From the NCBI GenBank assembly GCA_027579435.1, contig JANBPK010000496.1, forward strand, positions 1-10,879: 10,879 nt of DNA. The letters run 5' to 3'. Both the position numbers and the translations under genes were made by a program. Source of the stretch: Candolleomyces eurysporus. Taxonomy: Eukaryota > Basidiomycota > Agaricomycetes > Agaricales > Psathyrellaceae. A model generated the notes under the pieces. That model was given only the letters and a program-made list of their open reading frames with translations. It made no database searches and was not told where the DNA came from. Shown piece by piece: positions 9,251-10,879 of the stretch (the stretch's first letter is position 1; each line of letters opens with the position of its first letter).

Positions 9251-10511
9251 GACCGACAAGTGGGTGGTCGGTTAGCAATACATGAAAACCTTCACCAGCG
9301 GCTCGTTCGAAGACCGTCGAATTGGGTTACGAAGTGCGAAGTGATCTTCAACAGCGGCTCTGAGCCTCGTTTGAACAGATACAGGGTGGAGTTTGGGGAT
9401 CGAGGGGCCAGTTGATGGGGAAGCGTTTTGAGCGAAGGGGATACAGAACGTCCATGCTGACGGTGAGCGAGTGAAGAAGACCAAGGATGGGTAATATAGC
9501 ATCGAAGACGACGGTGTGTCAAGTTCAGATTCTCATGCATGATAAATCATTGTTGGCTATCATGAAGGCATTACCATTACGGTCGTGGTCGACGTACCGT
9601 TGGCTGGTAACAGTGGCCATCCCAAGTCCGGAATGATTCTGTGTACGAGTCCAAGGATTGAGGATTGGGGGAGGGCGGGGACGCGTCACCTACAAGTAGC
9701 ATGCTGCGGTGAATATGCCAGTTCGAGCTTGGTTTCTTTGAACTGCCCAGGGCTAGTGCTCTGAGCGTTCAGGTATGAGATCTGAAGATCTGAAGAGCGG
9801 CAGTCATTGCACAAGAGATCAGCACCGCCACCGACGCTTTCATCTCCCACTCTGACGTGCATCCTGCGGCAACATCTGCATAGACGAAATTATATCCATG
9901 ATAGGCGTATATAGTCCAGGTAAGTAGGACAGCTGCCCATATCAACCACTACACTGCCGAAAGAGGACAAACAGATCACCGGTCGCCATCCCATCGCCCT
10001 CCCCTTATTAAATTTTTTGGTCGCTGAATTGAACCCAGCTCGCCGTGGATGCGTATGGCCTCCGCAAAGGCTTCCTCAGGCACTTCTTTGCCTTTCATGA
10101 AGGCAAGAGTCAGAGTGAGAGCCCTGTCAGTTCCCTTTTTGCGCGCGTTGCGTGTCGCTGGTTCGTTCCTTGCCCTTCTCGGCTGACGAGGTTTCCCATG
10201 GTTCTCTCCTCAAATCAGTCGCCACCGTACTTTGTGCCTTGACTTATGGTCTTCCGCTGTACCGCCCTCGACCGACCAGCTCTGCCCGCGATTACGACAG
10301 CATCGCCCCTCGTACCCGCCTGTTTACTTACTTTCGCCACCGCCCGCTGACAGCGATTTCAACCACCATTGGTGATCGTACTGCCGCGCTTTGGCCGCTC
10401 GACCTCTTGCCATTCGCCATCTGGATACGACTGACTACCGGCTCGGTGGCACTCGATCCATTCAGTCAACCGGAAGCACCGCACGAGATTCCCTCCACCA
10501 CTTCACCAACC
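9251..10511. other. Stretch without a supported gene
   Basis: Minus-strand frames at 9540-9250 contain short leucine-rich pieces (AILPILGLLHSLTVSMD; LYLFKRGSEPLLKI) in different frames, perhaps the upstream continuation of the F-box-like relic. From 9540 to about 10000 there is only a 24-codon ORF with a hydrophobic, signal-like start (9843-9769). Between 10000 and 10511 plus-strand frames stay open but are low in recognisable motifs, and the region is pyrimidine-rich as in a promoter or 5' UTR. Confidence 0.35.
9769..9843 (-). CDS. Tiny ORF with signal-peptide-like sequence
   Basis: The frame encodes 24 residues, starting MKASVAVLISCAMTAALQIF, then stops. A positive residue followed by a hydrophobic, Ala-rich core is like a secretion signal. 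TATATA lies upstream on the minus strand near 9908-9913. No good donor site was found inside, so I cannot extend it to a larger secreted protein. Chance is the more likely explanation. Confidence 0.12.
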   Translation of the reverse strand: MKASVAVLISCAMTAALQIFRSHT

Positions 10512-10879
10512 ATGAAGGACTACCCAAGCCCGCTTCATCGTCACCCAGACAACATTATGCACATGGTGGGTGAATGGCCAAGTGAACGTCATGCCGTGGA
10601 CGAAAGCGCTGCTGGTAGAAGGTGAGGATCGACACAGATGGGCTGGTTCTTGTGGCAAAGGATGGTATGTACACCGTGACCCGATTGCATTCGCTCGGTT
10701 TCTTTCTATCCTCGATCTCTTCCTTCTTCATGTTCGTTCGCTTGCTCGTCCCCTCGATCCTCCCTCTTCCTTTTTTANTACATATTCATTTCCTCTTACG
10801 TCCGTCCATCCTCCACGCACGTTGCTAATTTCCCGTTCTCGTTCCCTCTATTCCCAGCAAAACCAGGCGGTTTAAGCAT
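10512..10879 (+). CDS. Possible 5' end of an unidentified gene (partial, spliced)
   Basis: An ATG at 10512 starts MKDYPSPLHRHPDNIM, then GEWPSERHAVDESAAGR, up to a GTGAGG donor at 10622. A second donor, GTATGT at 10665, is stronger by consensus. Both could pair with the acceptor TTCCCAG ending at 10857, which follows a long pyrimidine-rich stretch and a GCTAAT branch-like site near 10823. With the 10622 donor the next exon would read SKTRRFKH. With the 10665 donor, an upstream frame VRIDTDGLVLVAKD would continue into AKPGGLS, but its start would lie elsewhere. The splice acceptor is the best-supported part; the start and the frame are not settled. No family is recognisable, and the gene runs off the window. 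Confidence 0.28.

Noticed and set aside
9782..9796. Tandem GATCTGAA-type short repeat
   Set aside because: Only two short imperfect copies; too little to call a repeat locus.
10152..10625. 157-codon plus-strand ORF
   Set aside because: Its N-terminal part lacks motifs and lies in pyrimidine-rich DNA; only the part from the ATG at 10512 is retained as a possible gene start.

Overview
The window looks like nuclear DNA of a basidiomycete fungus, probably Agaricomycotina. The genes are split by many very short GT-AG introns (about 40 to 110 bp). One protein carries a DUF6533-type N-terminus, a family abundant in basidiomycete membrane proteins. Another is a mannanase-like GH5 protein of a fungal type, and a third resembles the leucine-rich F-box proteins common in these fungi. 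I see no bacterial operon structure, rRNA, tRNA, CRISPR array or clear transposon.

Layout: (1) 1-1518, plus strand: the 3' part of a GH5/mannanase-like gene whose 5' end lies outside the window, with ten resolvable exons. (2) 1519-2245: convergent 3' flanks. (3) 4340-2246, minus strand: a four-exon gene for a roughly 651-residue multi-pass membrane protein with a large, probably glycosylated ectodomain, family not recognised. (4) 4341-5347: upstream DNA of that gene, holding a cluster of short inverted and direct repeats. (5) 6996-5348, minus strand: a gene of about ten exons for a roughly 360-residue DUF6533-type seven-helix-like membrane protein, including 16-bp and 23-bp exons. (6) 6997-7721: mostly non-coding, with one weak TATA-preceded small ORF on the minus strand. 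(7) About 9250-7722, minus strand: an F-box/LRR-like coding relic broken by several frame changes and one in-frame TAG. (8) About 9250-10511: no convincing gene. (9) 10512-end, plus strand: what may be the 5' end of another gene, with a pyrimidine-rich intron cut by the window edge.

The genes do not form an obvious pathway. The window reads as an ordinary, gene-dense fungal accessory region with two membrane proteins, one secreted or glycan-related protein and one decaying F-box-like gene. The most useful observations are the probable loss of both GH5 catalytic glutamates, the very small exons of the DUF6533 gene, the multi-lesion F-box-like relic, and the fact that the two coding N characters behave as spurious extra bases: ignoring each one keeps the reading frame. 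I found no previously undescribed multi-gene system.
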